A model generated the notes under the pieces. The model was not told where the DNA came from. It did no database searches and saw only the letters and a program-made list of their open reading frames with translations. Below are positions 36,692 to 47,127 of a DNA stretch of 64,000 nt, one piece after another. The stretch is taken from positions 107,733,935-107,797,934 of the forward strand of contig NC_085139.1 of NCBI RefSeq assembly GCF_024139115.2. Direction: 5' to 3'. How positions within the stretch are numbered: the first letter of the stretch is position 1; each line of letters begins with the position of its first letter. Source of the stretch: Armigeres subalbatus. Taxonomy: Eukaryota; Arthropoda; Insecta; Diptera; Culicidae. The position numbers and the translations under genes are program-made.

Positions 36692-38238
36692 CAGTGGCGT
36701 CTCGCCCTCTGGTGCACTACGTGCACTACACAGTTAACATTTCTTCATAGAAAAAAATCACAAAGTGTATCTGAATATATAAAACACAGACGTAGTCCCA
36801 CGTCAATAATGAATAAAATTACCAAGATATTATTGCAAGACAATTACAGAAAATCAATTTCATTTGGTCGCCTGGTCGCTACCTCACTTGTGTAACATCA
36901 TCGGTGAACAAAATAATGATCCATTACCTCACTCTTTGACGCCCAATGCGACGCACCACGCACACCACACACTGCAATGCGCTCAAACGATGCATCATCG
37001 CAATCAGATCGCAATGAGCGAATTTGGCTTAGCTTGGTTCACTGCTGGAAGTACACAAGAACGCCGCATATGTACACGAAGCCCACGTCTGAATGTATTG
37101 AAAAGCATTCAGCTTTATTGTCGGTGTATTAGTAAAAATTGGTGCACTTTTCTCAAACGAATCGGCATCATATGCGACGAAATGATTCGGCATCAGCCCG
37201 GTGTGAGAACGTTGCCGATGACAGCGTCGCTCTTGGATTTTTCTGCTCTCTGAGAATTTAATTTGTCACCCCATGCTTCTTTCACCGATTAAACACGTTG
37301 TTTTTCTCGCTTACATTGTTGAATGAATTAATAGCTTCATTCAGTATTTTCGGTACGTCGCGGTAGTGCGGTCTTTCGTGGTAATTGAACACTAAAAGAA
37401 AATGGAAAACGAAACCGTGGATGATATTCTTCTCAACCCATTTGCTAGACGATCATTTCAAGAAAAGCTGCTTATTTCAAGCACACCTGTGCCACAGCCT
37501 AAGCTTGAGAACTTGAAATCGCAGTTCCCCAGAGGAGGGAAAGTTATAACTCGTAATTTCAACGTATCAGCATACGATACCAAATGGTTGAGCGGTTCGA
37601 AGGTGCGAAATAAGCTGTTCTGTTGGCCGTGTTTATTGTTCCAAAATCCGGAGGACAAATGCGTGTGGATTAAGGAAGGCTTCAGTGATTTAAATCATTT
37701 GTCAGCTGCCATTAAGATTCATTCGGCAAGCAAGGAGCATATTGCCAATGCCATGGCACACAGGACATTTGGAAAAATCCGCATTGATGAAGCAATGAAT
37801 CATCAGAACCATAATTTGCAGGTGAAAAAGAATAGAGAGGGTATGCAAACTTTGGTTGATCTCATCTGCTATCTCGGATCACATGGTCTGAGCTTCCGTG
37901 GCCATAACGAAACCGAAAACTCTGTGAATAGAGGAAACTACAAAGACCTATGTGAATTCATTGCTACAAGAGATTCATCATTCTTGGAGTTCACTACTAG
38001 TAGTCAAGTGTTTTCGGGAATGTCTGCATCAATTCAAAACGAACTCATTGAAGTGATTGGATCGTTGATGATTGAGCAAATTTCGCGTGAAGTTGATGAA
38101 GCTGAATTCGTTGCAGTAATGGTGGATGAAACAACAGATATTTCCAGGAAATCACAACTTGCTACCACATTACGGTACTGTTTGAAAAATGGTAAGTAGC
38201 CTTCCGGTAACAATGATTCTCCGTTGAATTACATGTTT

Positions 38239-39899
38239 CAGGCCTGGTAGCAGGTCACTTTTTAGTGACTTGGTCACTTTTTTCGGGCAAGTCACTAAAA
38301 AGTCTCTTTTTTCGACCTTAAGTCACTAAAGTCACTTTTTCTCGCAAAAAGTCACTATTTTCAACTATTTTGAAACTATTGACTAAGATTGATAAATGAA
38401 GCTTTATGTATCCGTCGGATGATGCTTTGTTCATGGCGGAAATGAAATTACGGATCTTGGGAAAACTCTGATTGCTCTGAAACTTCGCCAGCCATTTTAC
38501 TCGCTGCTCTTATTGGCATTACACCAGTAGCTAATTGAAGGTGTTTTACGTCAGAATTCATGAATTGGTATAAGGCAATGCAAACAGGAGATCTGACTAT
38601 TTGGTTGTTTTTAACTATCAGACTTTCTACAGAAAGGGAAGGTGGGGAGACTTGATTCCTTGAGAGACTTGACCCCTTGGGAGACTAGCGTATTTTTCTA
38701 ATAAATCCTCTAGACAAATGATCGTTATGTGGCGAGTTATTTTTTGGATTGACAATCTTATTTACTCTATTATTTACTGTGTTTTGTCCCTCCTGAAGAT
38801 TTTTTTAGCGGCTACGAAAAATTTTAACAACTCCTCCCAACAATGACCAAATGCTATCATTTTTTCACAGCACAAAGCCATCAGTATGCTAAATTGTTTT
38901 TACTGATAAAAATTCCTACATTCCATTACAATTTCAGGATATTTGGATTTTTAATTGTTGCCCGAGCAAGTTCTTGGAGAAGGAACAATACCCTCCGAAT
39001 ATTTTCAAATTCGACTTTTGACAGCAGCGCGTGATATTTTGGTAGAATAAAAATAATTATTTTTAAATCTAAATAATGATATTCGCATCTATGATTGTAC
39101 TGCAATCGAATTGAGGGGAGGTACATTAAATATGTAAGGAATCCCCATAGTAGTTTTGCTGCAAGAACATGAGAAAAAGCCGTTTTTTTCTCCCAACATC
39201 CACTTCGATCAATATTTTAGAATTTTCCAAAATATATTATGATGATAATTTATACATTTTAAATGGCATAAATGTAAAAGATTCAAATATAAAAAATTGT
39301 GATTTTTTTTTAGATTTTGTTAGATTTGTTATCTTTTGATAACTTTCGAATAAGTCGAGCCCGAAGGTCCTACATTATAAGCAGGAGGTCGAGCGTTAAA
39401 TGCCAGGCTCGTTGTTTCGTTTTCTACCAAAACGATCCGTACTGTTGTTTCTTTTCCACCAACAATTCCAAAAAATTCCATGGCACATATGACAAATCTA
39501 CATCTTTCTTAAGTAGGTGTTCAGCTAATCCAATGATCGTAATTTCCACTCATTCTCACGAGAAGAGAATATTCCTTCACGCATTTTTGCCAAGAAATCA
39601 TTTTTCGGGAAAGAAACACAGGTCTTATAAGTGATAACCTAGCTATATAGTGATTTGCTAGCAGGACTACTAATAATTTTGAGTAATCCTGCTTTTGACT
39701 GACTGACTGATATTTAGTTTCCGTGGGATAAAAAAAGAGCGGCCTATACATTTTTACTTAGTAACAACTTGCAACTGAAACTAAAAGTCACTATTTGGTC
39801 ACTTTTTCTGCAACTGAAAGTCACTATTTGGTCCCTTTTTTCGTCAGCTTTGGTCACTAAAGTCACTATTTTGAGCGGCATTGGTCGCTACCAGCCCTG
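38239..39899. mobile_element. Non-autonomous DNA transposon inside the hAT intron
   Basis: TIRs CAGGCCTGGTAGC (38239) and GCTACCAGCCCTG (ending 39899) match 12 of 13. ATGTTT flanks both sides (38233-38238, 39900-39905), a 6-bp duplication. Both subterminal regions are dense in GTCACTTTTT / AGTCACTA motifs (38254-38360, 39785-39870). The interior has a tRNA-like SINE fragment and no transposase; ORFs are short and unconvincing. Superfamily not assigned. Confidence 0.75.
39348..39415 (+). mobile_element. Fragment of a tRNA-like SINE head
   Basis: GTCGAGCCCGAAGGTCCTAC, then ATTATAAGCAGGAGGTCG and a decayed B box (GCGTTAAATGCCAGGCTCG). It is the same head as at 24009-24082 and 62952-63032, strongly decayed. 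Confidence 0.5.
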
Positions 39900-40703
39900 A
39901 TGTTTATAGTTTTGTAATATTGATAACAATTCAATCGAACTTTTCTAGGTACAACCGTAGAAAGATTTGTGAGCTTAGATGATGTGAGCAGTAACAAATC
40001 GGCTGTGGCGCTCGCAGATGAAATAGTTGCCTTGCTGAAAAAATTTCAGGTGCCTGCCACGAAACTTGTGGCACAGACGTATGATGGAACATGTGTAATG
40101 TCAGGTGCGAGCGGAGGAACGCAGGCAATAGTAAAAAAAATCGTATCCAAACGCTGATTACATTCATTGCAAAGCCCATGTTCTTAATCTTGTTTTGTTA
40201 CACGCTTGCACTAATCAAAGAGACACTAAAAAGTTTTTTTCAACACTTTCTGCTCTCGCTTCCTTTTTCACGCAAAGTCCAAAAAGAGATGCTGAGTTGA
40301 AAAATTATATGCAACAGAAAATTCCTAATGTTTGCAAAAGTAAAATGGGCATATACTTCAAGAATGATCAACCTAGTTGAATGCGGTCGACAATGGCAGA
40401 GGAGCGACTCAAATGGCTGATGTTAATGTCGGTCGAAAATGCCCTACTTCATCAGTTGAAACTGGATAGTAATTTCTTCGATGAAATAATTGATCGTTTT
40501 GCTCGCCGAGTAGATCGTAGAGTTCAGCTACTGTACAAATAATAAGTTCGATTGATGTAATATTCTTGAATGATTCACAATAAATTTGGCAAAAAAACTT
40601 TTTTTTTAATTTTTAAACACAAAACGACTGTTTTTTCATCTGGAAAAATATTGGTCGGGTGCACAACCAGCTTTACGATCCACGAGACGCCTCTGTTATT
40701 AAG

Positions 40704-41133
40704 CATTTCGGGGATATGATGATTGTTTTGCGCAAATCTGCGCAAATAGCATTTTTCTTCATAACATTCTTGAAGTAAGCATAAGCACACGCCGAATACA
40801 GTTATCAGAAAATCATGGGAATACATTTTTAAACAGCTGTATCTCAAGCGTCTTTTGACCGATTTTCACAATTCTTTTACGGATTTCTTACCTATCTCAT
40901 CTAGTTTCACTATATTTGTGTGATATGTTTCTAGGGATGCTCACTTTTTCCCTAGAGGGGCGTGAGTATGGATGTTTTTTTTTTAATATAGAAAAATTCG
41001 ATTTACATGACATACTTCAGTCGTAACAACACTTAAAGCTTAAATTTTTTTAAAACAGTATTCTAGCATTGACTATACTATGTGTCAACAAAATGTTTCT
41101 TCTGGACATCCCTAGCGACTCCAAAATGACCTC
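40704..41133. other. Non-coding interval
   Basis: No gene or repeat recognised. A T run at 40975-40985 is the only marked feature. Confidence 0.4.
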
Positions 41134-41198
41134 TATACTGCCGTAATCTGACATTGGAAAATGGCGTATACGTCACTTTTTCAGATTACGGCAGTATA
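41134..41198. mobile_element. 65-bp hairpin MITE
   Basis: TATACTGCCGTAATCTGA (41134-41151) is perfectly inverted at 41181-41198, with a 29-bp loop. The TA at the ends would fit a mariner-type target site. Confidence 0.65.
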
Positions 41199-41269
41199 CT
41201 GATGAAAGATAATATGCAAATATTGACGATGAAAACTACGGAAACCCGTGGGAAAGGAAACTCGTCATG

Positions 41270-42040
41270 CCCATGTACGTCAGTAGAGGCCAGGGGAATG
41301 ATATTCTACTCAGTTTTCCTCAAACCAGATGTTCGAGGATCTCCAAACTGTTTAGGAGTTTGGATCAATTGGTCTGCCAAGTCAACTGAGCTCGATATCT
41401 ATCTGAAATCGACCAATCATGTCCAAATAAGTCTTAAGAGCCCACGCGTATGATTTGCAGCACAGTTATACCCATACCAGATGTTTCAGGTTCTCCAAGC
41501 TGTTTTGAAGTTTGGATAAATCGGTCTACCTGGTCAACTACGCTCGATGGCTATCTGAAATTGACAAGTCGTGTCCACACACATCCGAAGAGCCCACGTG
41601 TATGGTTTTCAATTCAGTTATATCCCAGCCAGATGTTCTAGGTTCTCAAAACTCATGTATACGATTTGGAACTTAGTTATACCAATATCAGATGTTCAGA
41701 TGTCTATCAAGTCAACTGCGCCCAATATAACTTTGACATCAATGCCCATTTTGAAAATGCCCAATTTTTGCGTTACGTAATTAATGGAACTACATGTCCG
41801 TAGACATCACGCTTACAAATTTCGTTTCAGTTATACCCAAACCAGATATTCTAGGTTGTCCAAACTATTGTGAAGTTTGGAACAATTGGTTTAACAGGTC
41901 AACTACGCTTGATAAAAATCTGACATTGACCATTCATGTCCATACACGTCCGTAGAGCTCGCGTATATGATTCGCACCTCATCTGAACCAGAAGTTCGAA
42001 AAATTTCCAAACTGTGTTGGAGCTCGTATCAATTGGTCTA
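41270..42040. repeat. Degenerate satellite, unit about 152 bp
   Basis: Units start near 41329 (ATGTTCGAGGATCTCC), 41481 and 41632, with decayed ones near 41846 and 41993. Shared blocks include AAGTTTGGA, GGTCAACTACGCT and CATGTCCA. A 21-bp piece TTTTGCGTTACGTAATTAAT at about 41765-41786 matches the end of the MITE at 57500-57660. Confidence 0.65.
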
Positions 42041-43480
42041 CCAGGCATTCCTAGAGGAACTTCCAGAGGGATTCTTGGAAGAACTCCGGATTTTCCGAAG
42101 CAACTTTCGCAAGAATTCCGAAAAAAAAAACTTTCGGAGGAGTTCAAGAAAGAACTTTTGGAGGAGTTCTAAAAAGAACTTCCGGATGAGTTCCAGAAGG
42201 AACTTCCAAAGATATTCCAGAATTTTGGAATAAACTTCCGGAGGAATTCTGGAAAGAACTTCTGGCGGAATTCCAGGAGGAACTTCTAGAGGAATTCGAG
42301 ACGGAACTTCCGGAAGAAATGCAGAAGGAATCTCGGAAGAATTCCAGAAGGAACCTGGAGAATTCCTGGAGGAACTCAAGGGGAAATTCCTGGAAGAGTT
42401 TTTTGAGGAATACCTCCGGATATTCCTCTAGAAATTTTTCCGGATATTCCTCCAGATCTTTCTCCGGGGATTCTTCCGGAACTCCTATACGAAATTCTCT
42501 GGATATTCTTCCAGGAGGAATCTCCATGCATTCTTCTTAAAATTTCTACAGGAACCCCTCAGAAACTCCTCCGTATAATCCTCCGGGAATTCCCCGAATA
42601 CCTTTCCAGAAACTTCTCCGGATATTGCTCCAGGAATTGCGTTGATTATTGTTCCAGGAATTTCTCCGGAATTTTTTTCAGGAATTTCTACGGATAATCC
42701 TCAAGAAATTCCTTTCAATGTTTCCCCAGGAATTGCTCCATTCCTCCAATAATTCCTTCCAATGTTTTTCCAGGAATTGTTCCATTCCTCCGGATATTCC
42801 TTCAAGAATTCCTCCGGATATTCTTTCAGGAATTCCTCCGGATATTCTTTCAGGAATTCCTCCGGATATTCCTTCAGGAATTCCTCCGGATATTCCTTCA
42901 GGAATTCCTCCGGATATTCCTTCAGGAATTCCTCCGGATATTCCTCCAGGAATTCCTCCGGATATTCCTCCAGAAATTCCTCCTGAGATTCCTCCAGGAA
43001 TTCCTTCGGACATTCCTCCAGGAATTTCTTCGGATGTTTCTTCAGGAATTCCTAAGGATCTTCCTCCTGGAATTCTTGAAGGAGCTTCCGGAGGAATTCC
43101 TGGATAAATTTCCGGAGGAATTCCTGGAGGAACTTTCGGAGGAATTCCTGGAGGAACTTCCGGAGGAATTCCTGGAGGAACTTCCGGAGGAATTCCTGGA
43201 GGAACTTCCGGAGGAATTCCTGGAGAAACTTTCGGAGGAATTCCTGGAGGAACTTTCGGAGGAATTCCTGGAGGAACTTCCGGAGGAATTCCTGGAGGAA
43301 CTTCCGGAGGAATTCCTGGAGGAACTTCCGGAGGAATTCCTGGAGGAACTTCCGGAGGAATTCCTGGGGAAATGTTGGAAGGAATTTCTTGAGGAATATC
43401 CGGAGAAATTACTAAAGAAATTTCCGGAGAAATCCCTGGAACAAAAATCAAAGCAATTTCTGGAGCAATATCCGGAGAAA
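42040..43480. repeat. Large 15/30-bp minisatellite with an orientation switch
   Basis: The core is GGAATTCCTCCGGATATTCC and variants, rich in GAATTC. From about 42400 to 43080 the array reads as TTCCTCCGGATATTCC(T)TCA units; from about 43080 to 43400 it reads GGAGGAATTCCTGGAGGAAC. The first part (42040-42400) is diverged and in the second orientation. Because units are multiples of three and have no stops, long repetitive open frames appear on both strands (to 257 codons); these are not taken as genes. Confidence 0.85.
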
Positions 43481-44089
43481 TTTCTTGAGCCGCTCTCCCA
43501 AAGTCCCAAAATGGTAATTTTTGTATGGAATTTGGAAAACTTGATCAAAGTAGGAAGACATTCCTGCAAAATTTCATGCGTTTACACATACTTATTATCA
43601 CATCAAAATGATCATTGAAAAATTTAGAAACTTTTGTCAGTTGGGTTTTGCAAAATTCGGTTCTTTTATATTTCAAATCAATCATTGGAGAGAGGTGTTG
43701 AGAAGCGAAAATTTTAGTTGTACAATAGTTCAGTATTGAGACATTCATTCAAATTTGGGGAAAAGTAGGTTCACGAAATTCCTTGATAAATTTGAAAGAG
43801 ATTGTCAGCTGGGATAAGGAAAATCCCTGCCCAATTCCGAGTTATACACGTTTTAGTTCGAAAAAAGCGCTCTGCTGCGAGGGAGCTTACCTCAGTTCTT
43901 AGTACATACAATGCTTGCACAAATACCATATAATTGAATCAAATTGAATCATATTGAATAACTCTGATCATTAAGGCTTATTTCAGGGTCATAAAATCGT
44001 CATATGTATATGACAAGTTTTATATATCACTGTCTTAAAAAAGCTACGTAGCAATCTCAAGCACAAAAACCCTAATTAATCCACCTATC
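43481..44089. other. Non-coding interval
   Basis: No recognisable gene. Short ORFs have no motif. AT-rich with no clear repeat. Confidence 0.35.
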
Positions 44090-44600
44090 GGTGATGGTGC
44101 CTTTCTCGTTCGTTCAAAAGGGTTGAGAAATATGTAAGAAAAGTTTAAAATAACACAAATATGTGGATAGGTCTTATTTTTCAAATTTGTTTATATGCAT
44201 TATACAATTCCTCGCCGAACGCAACTTGTTGCAAGCAAATCGGATGGACATAAGTGCCAAAAAAAATGATTTTGTGTTTGTTGTAATAATGAAATTAGTA
44301 TTTTGGCCATAACTTCCGATCCCATTGTCCGATCTGACCAATTTTTAATAAAAAACAATGGAACAGGATTTTGTTTTGAAACAGCGAGTCGGTTGAGGGT
44401 AAGTCCAAAAAAAATAGTGATGTATTTTTTTGTATGAAAAAAATAATGTATTTTGGCCATTGCTTATGAGCCCATAGTCCTATCCGGCCAAATTTCAATT
44501 GCAAAGCAATGGGACAATGTTCCGCATCGAATGCAACCTGTTGCGAGATAATCGGTTGACAAAAAGTGATTGAAAAGACTTTTTTCCGTGTTTTGTATGG
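44090..44600. repeat. Diverged direct repeats of about 150-160 bp
   Basis: Three units start near 44212, 44375 and 44525. Shared blocks are GCAACTTGTTGC/GCAACCTGTTGC, ATCGGTTGA(C/G), AAGT(G/C)...AAAAA, TATTTTGGCCAT and CAATGG(G/A)ACA. The left side has GGTGCCTTTCTCGTTCG, like the TIR of the MITE at 9513. Confidence 0.55.
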
Positions 44601-44806
44601 AGTGGCATCACTGTGCGTCTCCACGCTCAGCAATAAGCATTAATAAAAACAAGAGGAAGGGGGAGTCTCTGAATTCTCCACTTCCTTCAAAGAAACAAGG
44701 TTTCAAGACCGTCCTGCCCAAGCGCGGAAAAAATAGAAGGAAGCTGGAGACTTCAGATATTCCTTCTAAATATAACGTTGACATTATTTCTTCTCCTATC
44801 GAACTC

Positions 44807-45338
44807 TAGGATAGGATGTGACAACTCAATTGAGACTGCCTTGTTGTTTTTTAGTCGGTTGCTCTGACGATGTGGTCGCCAGTGCAGCCAAATTAATTTG
44901 GTACAAAATCTTCCAAATATCATGTATTAAAAACTGATGTTTTTTTTCGTTCCATCCATTATTTATGTAAGAGAAGCGAAAGACTAACAGAGAGAAGTTA
45001 CCGCTAATGAAAATTTGACTTTGAGATTGAAAATGACAAAAAGGTGAACGATAATGCTTAACATTAACAGTTTTAAACCTTTACAACCCTTGAGAATCAT
45101 TTATACGTTATAAATTTATTTTTTACCAAAAAACTGGAACTCAAACATTTACGTATTTTGCTTAATAAAAACTTTACAAACCTGCAACACGGCGAAACTA
45201 ACAACATGCTGCCCTACGAAAAACGTGCCGTTATCAATCGAAGTAATCGATTGTCATTTTCAACCAATCAGCAACCGGTACGATTGTGACAGCAAATCGG
45301 TACGATTTTTACTGACTACTTGTCACATCCTATCCTAG
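44807..45338. mobile_element. MITE with 8-bp TSD, 19-bp perfect TIRs
   Basis: CTAGGATAGGATGTGACAA at 44807-44825 is exactly inverted at 45320-45338. ATCGAACT flanks both sides (44799-44806, 45339-45346). The 532-bp interior is non-coding. An 8-bp duplication suggests a hAT- or P-like source. Confidence 0.9.
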
Positions 45339-46131
45339 ATCGAACTGAGCAATCAGTTCGATTTGATTAATGATGAAATTGAGCAAATCGAATCTACCTT
45401 TAGCCCAGGTGATTCGATTCATGCGAAGAAACAAAGGATTCCGCCAATTGTGGTATCTGTTGCCGAGTTTTCTGGCTTTCGGAATGAAATCTTGAGTAAC
45501 CTTCAGGGGATCAAGGTTTCATTTCAGATTGCTAGGAAGGATGACTGCCGCGTTTTGCCGGGATCTTTTGACGATCGCAAACGTCTTCTTCAGTATTTAA
45601 CTGAGAAGCGCCATAAATTCTTCACATACGACGACAAAACTGAGCGATTGTTCAATGTCGTCTTGAAAGGTCTCCCCAGTGATGATAAATCACTGGATGA
45701 GATTAAAATTGAAATTTCTCAATTACTTGGATTTGCGCCAGTCCAAGTAATTAAGATGAAAAAAGAAATCCCACTCTGGTACTTCCCAGAGGGCATTTCT
45801 CAAGAATTTTATTTAGTTCATTTTAACAAAAGTGAACTAAATAATATGAAAAGTTTTAAAAGGCCTGTATTATGTCCCATGTCCGTGTTACATGGGAACA
45901 TTTCCGCAGGCCTGGGGGAAATTTCCAAAACCCCACCCAGTGTCGTTGATGATCCAGATCCCAGATTCGACGGGTAGAAATTTTTTAAACGCTCAAAATT
46001 CGAAACCAGTTACCGGTCGAGCAATTCATACCCACCAGAATCCACAAACAAATTTTGCGGCTCCTCAATGGGTAGGAAGCACTTCAGCTGGTAGACAAAT
46101 TTTCTCATCTCAAAATGAGGTTTATACCCAT

Positions 46132-46922
46132 TTTTTTTTATAATTTTCTTTATTTCGAGGCTCAAGCGCCATTAGGCATAACGGAGCCGCCATATCTTTG
46201 ATTTTTAATAACAATCATGATTTGCTTCTTATTTTATAATATTAGTTTTGGGGAGCCGAAAAACTCGCGGCTTAGTCGAGGTTAAGGAATACAAGAAAAA
46301 AAAACAGGATGGGATAGGGCCTAGGTAGCGATGTTGCGGTTTTCTTACTGCTGATTGTCGATGTGTAGATAGAGGACAAACTGTAAAGATACAAACAAAC
46401 GATTTTTCCGAGCGAAGCGGGTGGGGACGAGGTGGACATGGCCTTTCGACAGATAGGGGGATCAGACAAAGACATTGATGTTTTTTAAGAAATTATACAC
46501 AAGGGCCATGTAATCCAGATCAAGCTTACCCAGCACATCTCTTATCTGGTTTCCCTCGGGCCCGGAGGGATGCATATAAATCGGACCTGGCAACATCGTA
46601 TTTCGGACAACTCCAGACAACGTGGTTGATGTCTTGGTAACCTGCACCGCAGTCGCATTTATTGCTGTCTGCGAGCCCTATTCGATAGGAATGCGCGTTT
46701 GAAGAGTAGTGATTGGACATTAGTCGACACATTACCTTTATAAAGTCTCGACTAATTGCCAATCCCTTGAACCAGGGTTTCTTCGATACTTGTGGGAGAA
46801 TAGAATGTAACCATCTCCCCAAATCTCCTCCATCCCATTTTTGTTGCCAACTGACCAGAGCGTGTTGACGAGCAATTGTGAAAAATTCATTAAAGGCGAT
46901 TTTGCGCTCATAAATATCGCCT
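46132..46922 (-). mobile_element. 5'-truncated I-superfamily LINE fragment (relative of LINE A)
   Basis: TGAGGTTTATACCCAT occurs at 46116-46131 and 46923-46938 and brackets 791 bp. The left edge is a T run (tail). On the minus strand it codes for the C-terminus of ORF2 downstream of RNase H, with MCRLMSNHYSSNAHSYRIG and a CDCGAGYQDINHVVWSC zinc-type tail, as in LINE A. The 3' UTR shares GGCTCAAGCG and ACGGAGCC with LINE A, but divergence marks another subfamily. Confidence 0.9.
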
Positions 46923-47127
46923 TGAGGTTTATACCCATGTCCCAACGAAAAATAACGGTCATGTTGCCGATTCAGATAGCATGTCTGCTTCGGATTTTGA
47001 TTTTTTAACTGAACAATTGCATCACATGATTGATGCAATGTTCAAAGCAAACACCATACCTGAAGCTGTTCAGGTTAGTATAAAGCTAGTATAAAGTACA
47101 CACACAAAATTGTTATCGGACTTTGTT

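Larger units (their letters stand above)
37402..40542 (+). pseudogene. hAT transposase, ZMYM1-like (TTF finger and DUF4371-type), broken
   Basis: The gene moves the hAT element by cut-and-paste. Exon 1 (37402-38191, 263 codons) has a TTF-type finger region (KVRNKLFCWPCLLF near 37605) and a region with VDETTDISRKSQ near 38120, the first catalytic-site part of such transposases. The donor GTAAGT is at 38192 and the acceptor TTTTCTAG ends at 39948; the frame joins as a split Gly codon. Exon 2 has QTYDGTCVMSGASGG. An 8-A run (40133-40140) carries a frameshift, after which DYIHCKAHVLNLVL continues. A deletion near 40340-40380 removes most of the C-terminal half, leaving only the end (FDEIIDRFARRVDRR to TAA 40540-40542). 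Non-functional. Confidence 0.85.
36692..40695 (+). mobile_element. hAT transposon with 8-bp TSD
   Basis: TTATTAAG flanks both sides (36684-36691, 40696-40703). TIRs are CAGTGGCGTCTCG at 36692 and CGAGACGCCTCTG ending 40695 (one mismatch). These are hallmarks of hAT. It holds a broken transposase gene on the plus strand whose intron contains another element (38239-39899). Without that insert it is about 2.3 kb, internally deleted. Confidence 0.92.
44630..47060 (+). pseudogene. Juan-type ORF1 (broken by insertions and a deletion)
   Basis: ORF1 of Jockey-type LINEs binds RNA. Visible parts: a basic N-terminal segment (SKKQGFKTVLPKRGKNRRK, 44690-44750); after the MITE, the region 45347-45950 with IPPIVVSVAEFSGF, RLLQYLTEKRHKFFTYDDK and VLKGLPSDDKSLDEIKIEIS; and a C-terminal part 45960-46130 followed, after the LINE fragment, by SASDFDFLTEQLHHMIDAM near 47000. 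The CCHC knuckle region expected between about 45940 and 45970 is missing, with a frame change. The reading frame joins well over both insertion sites, showing they are later events. Confidence 0.8.

Noticed and set aside
42649..43618. Long repetitive open frames (Pro/Gly/Ile-rich and Glu/Phe/Leu-rich) on both strands
   Set aside because: They are products of a 15/30-bp minisatellite whose unit is a multiple of three; no start context or domain.
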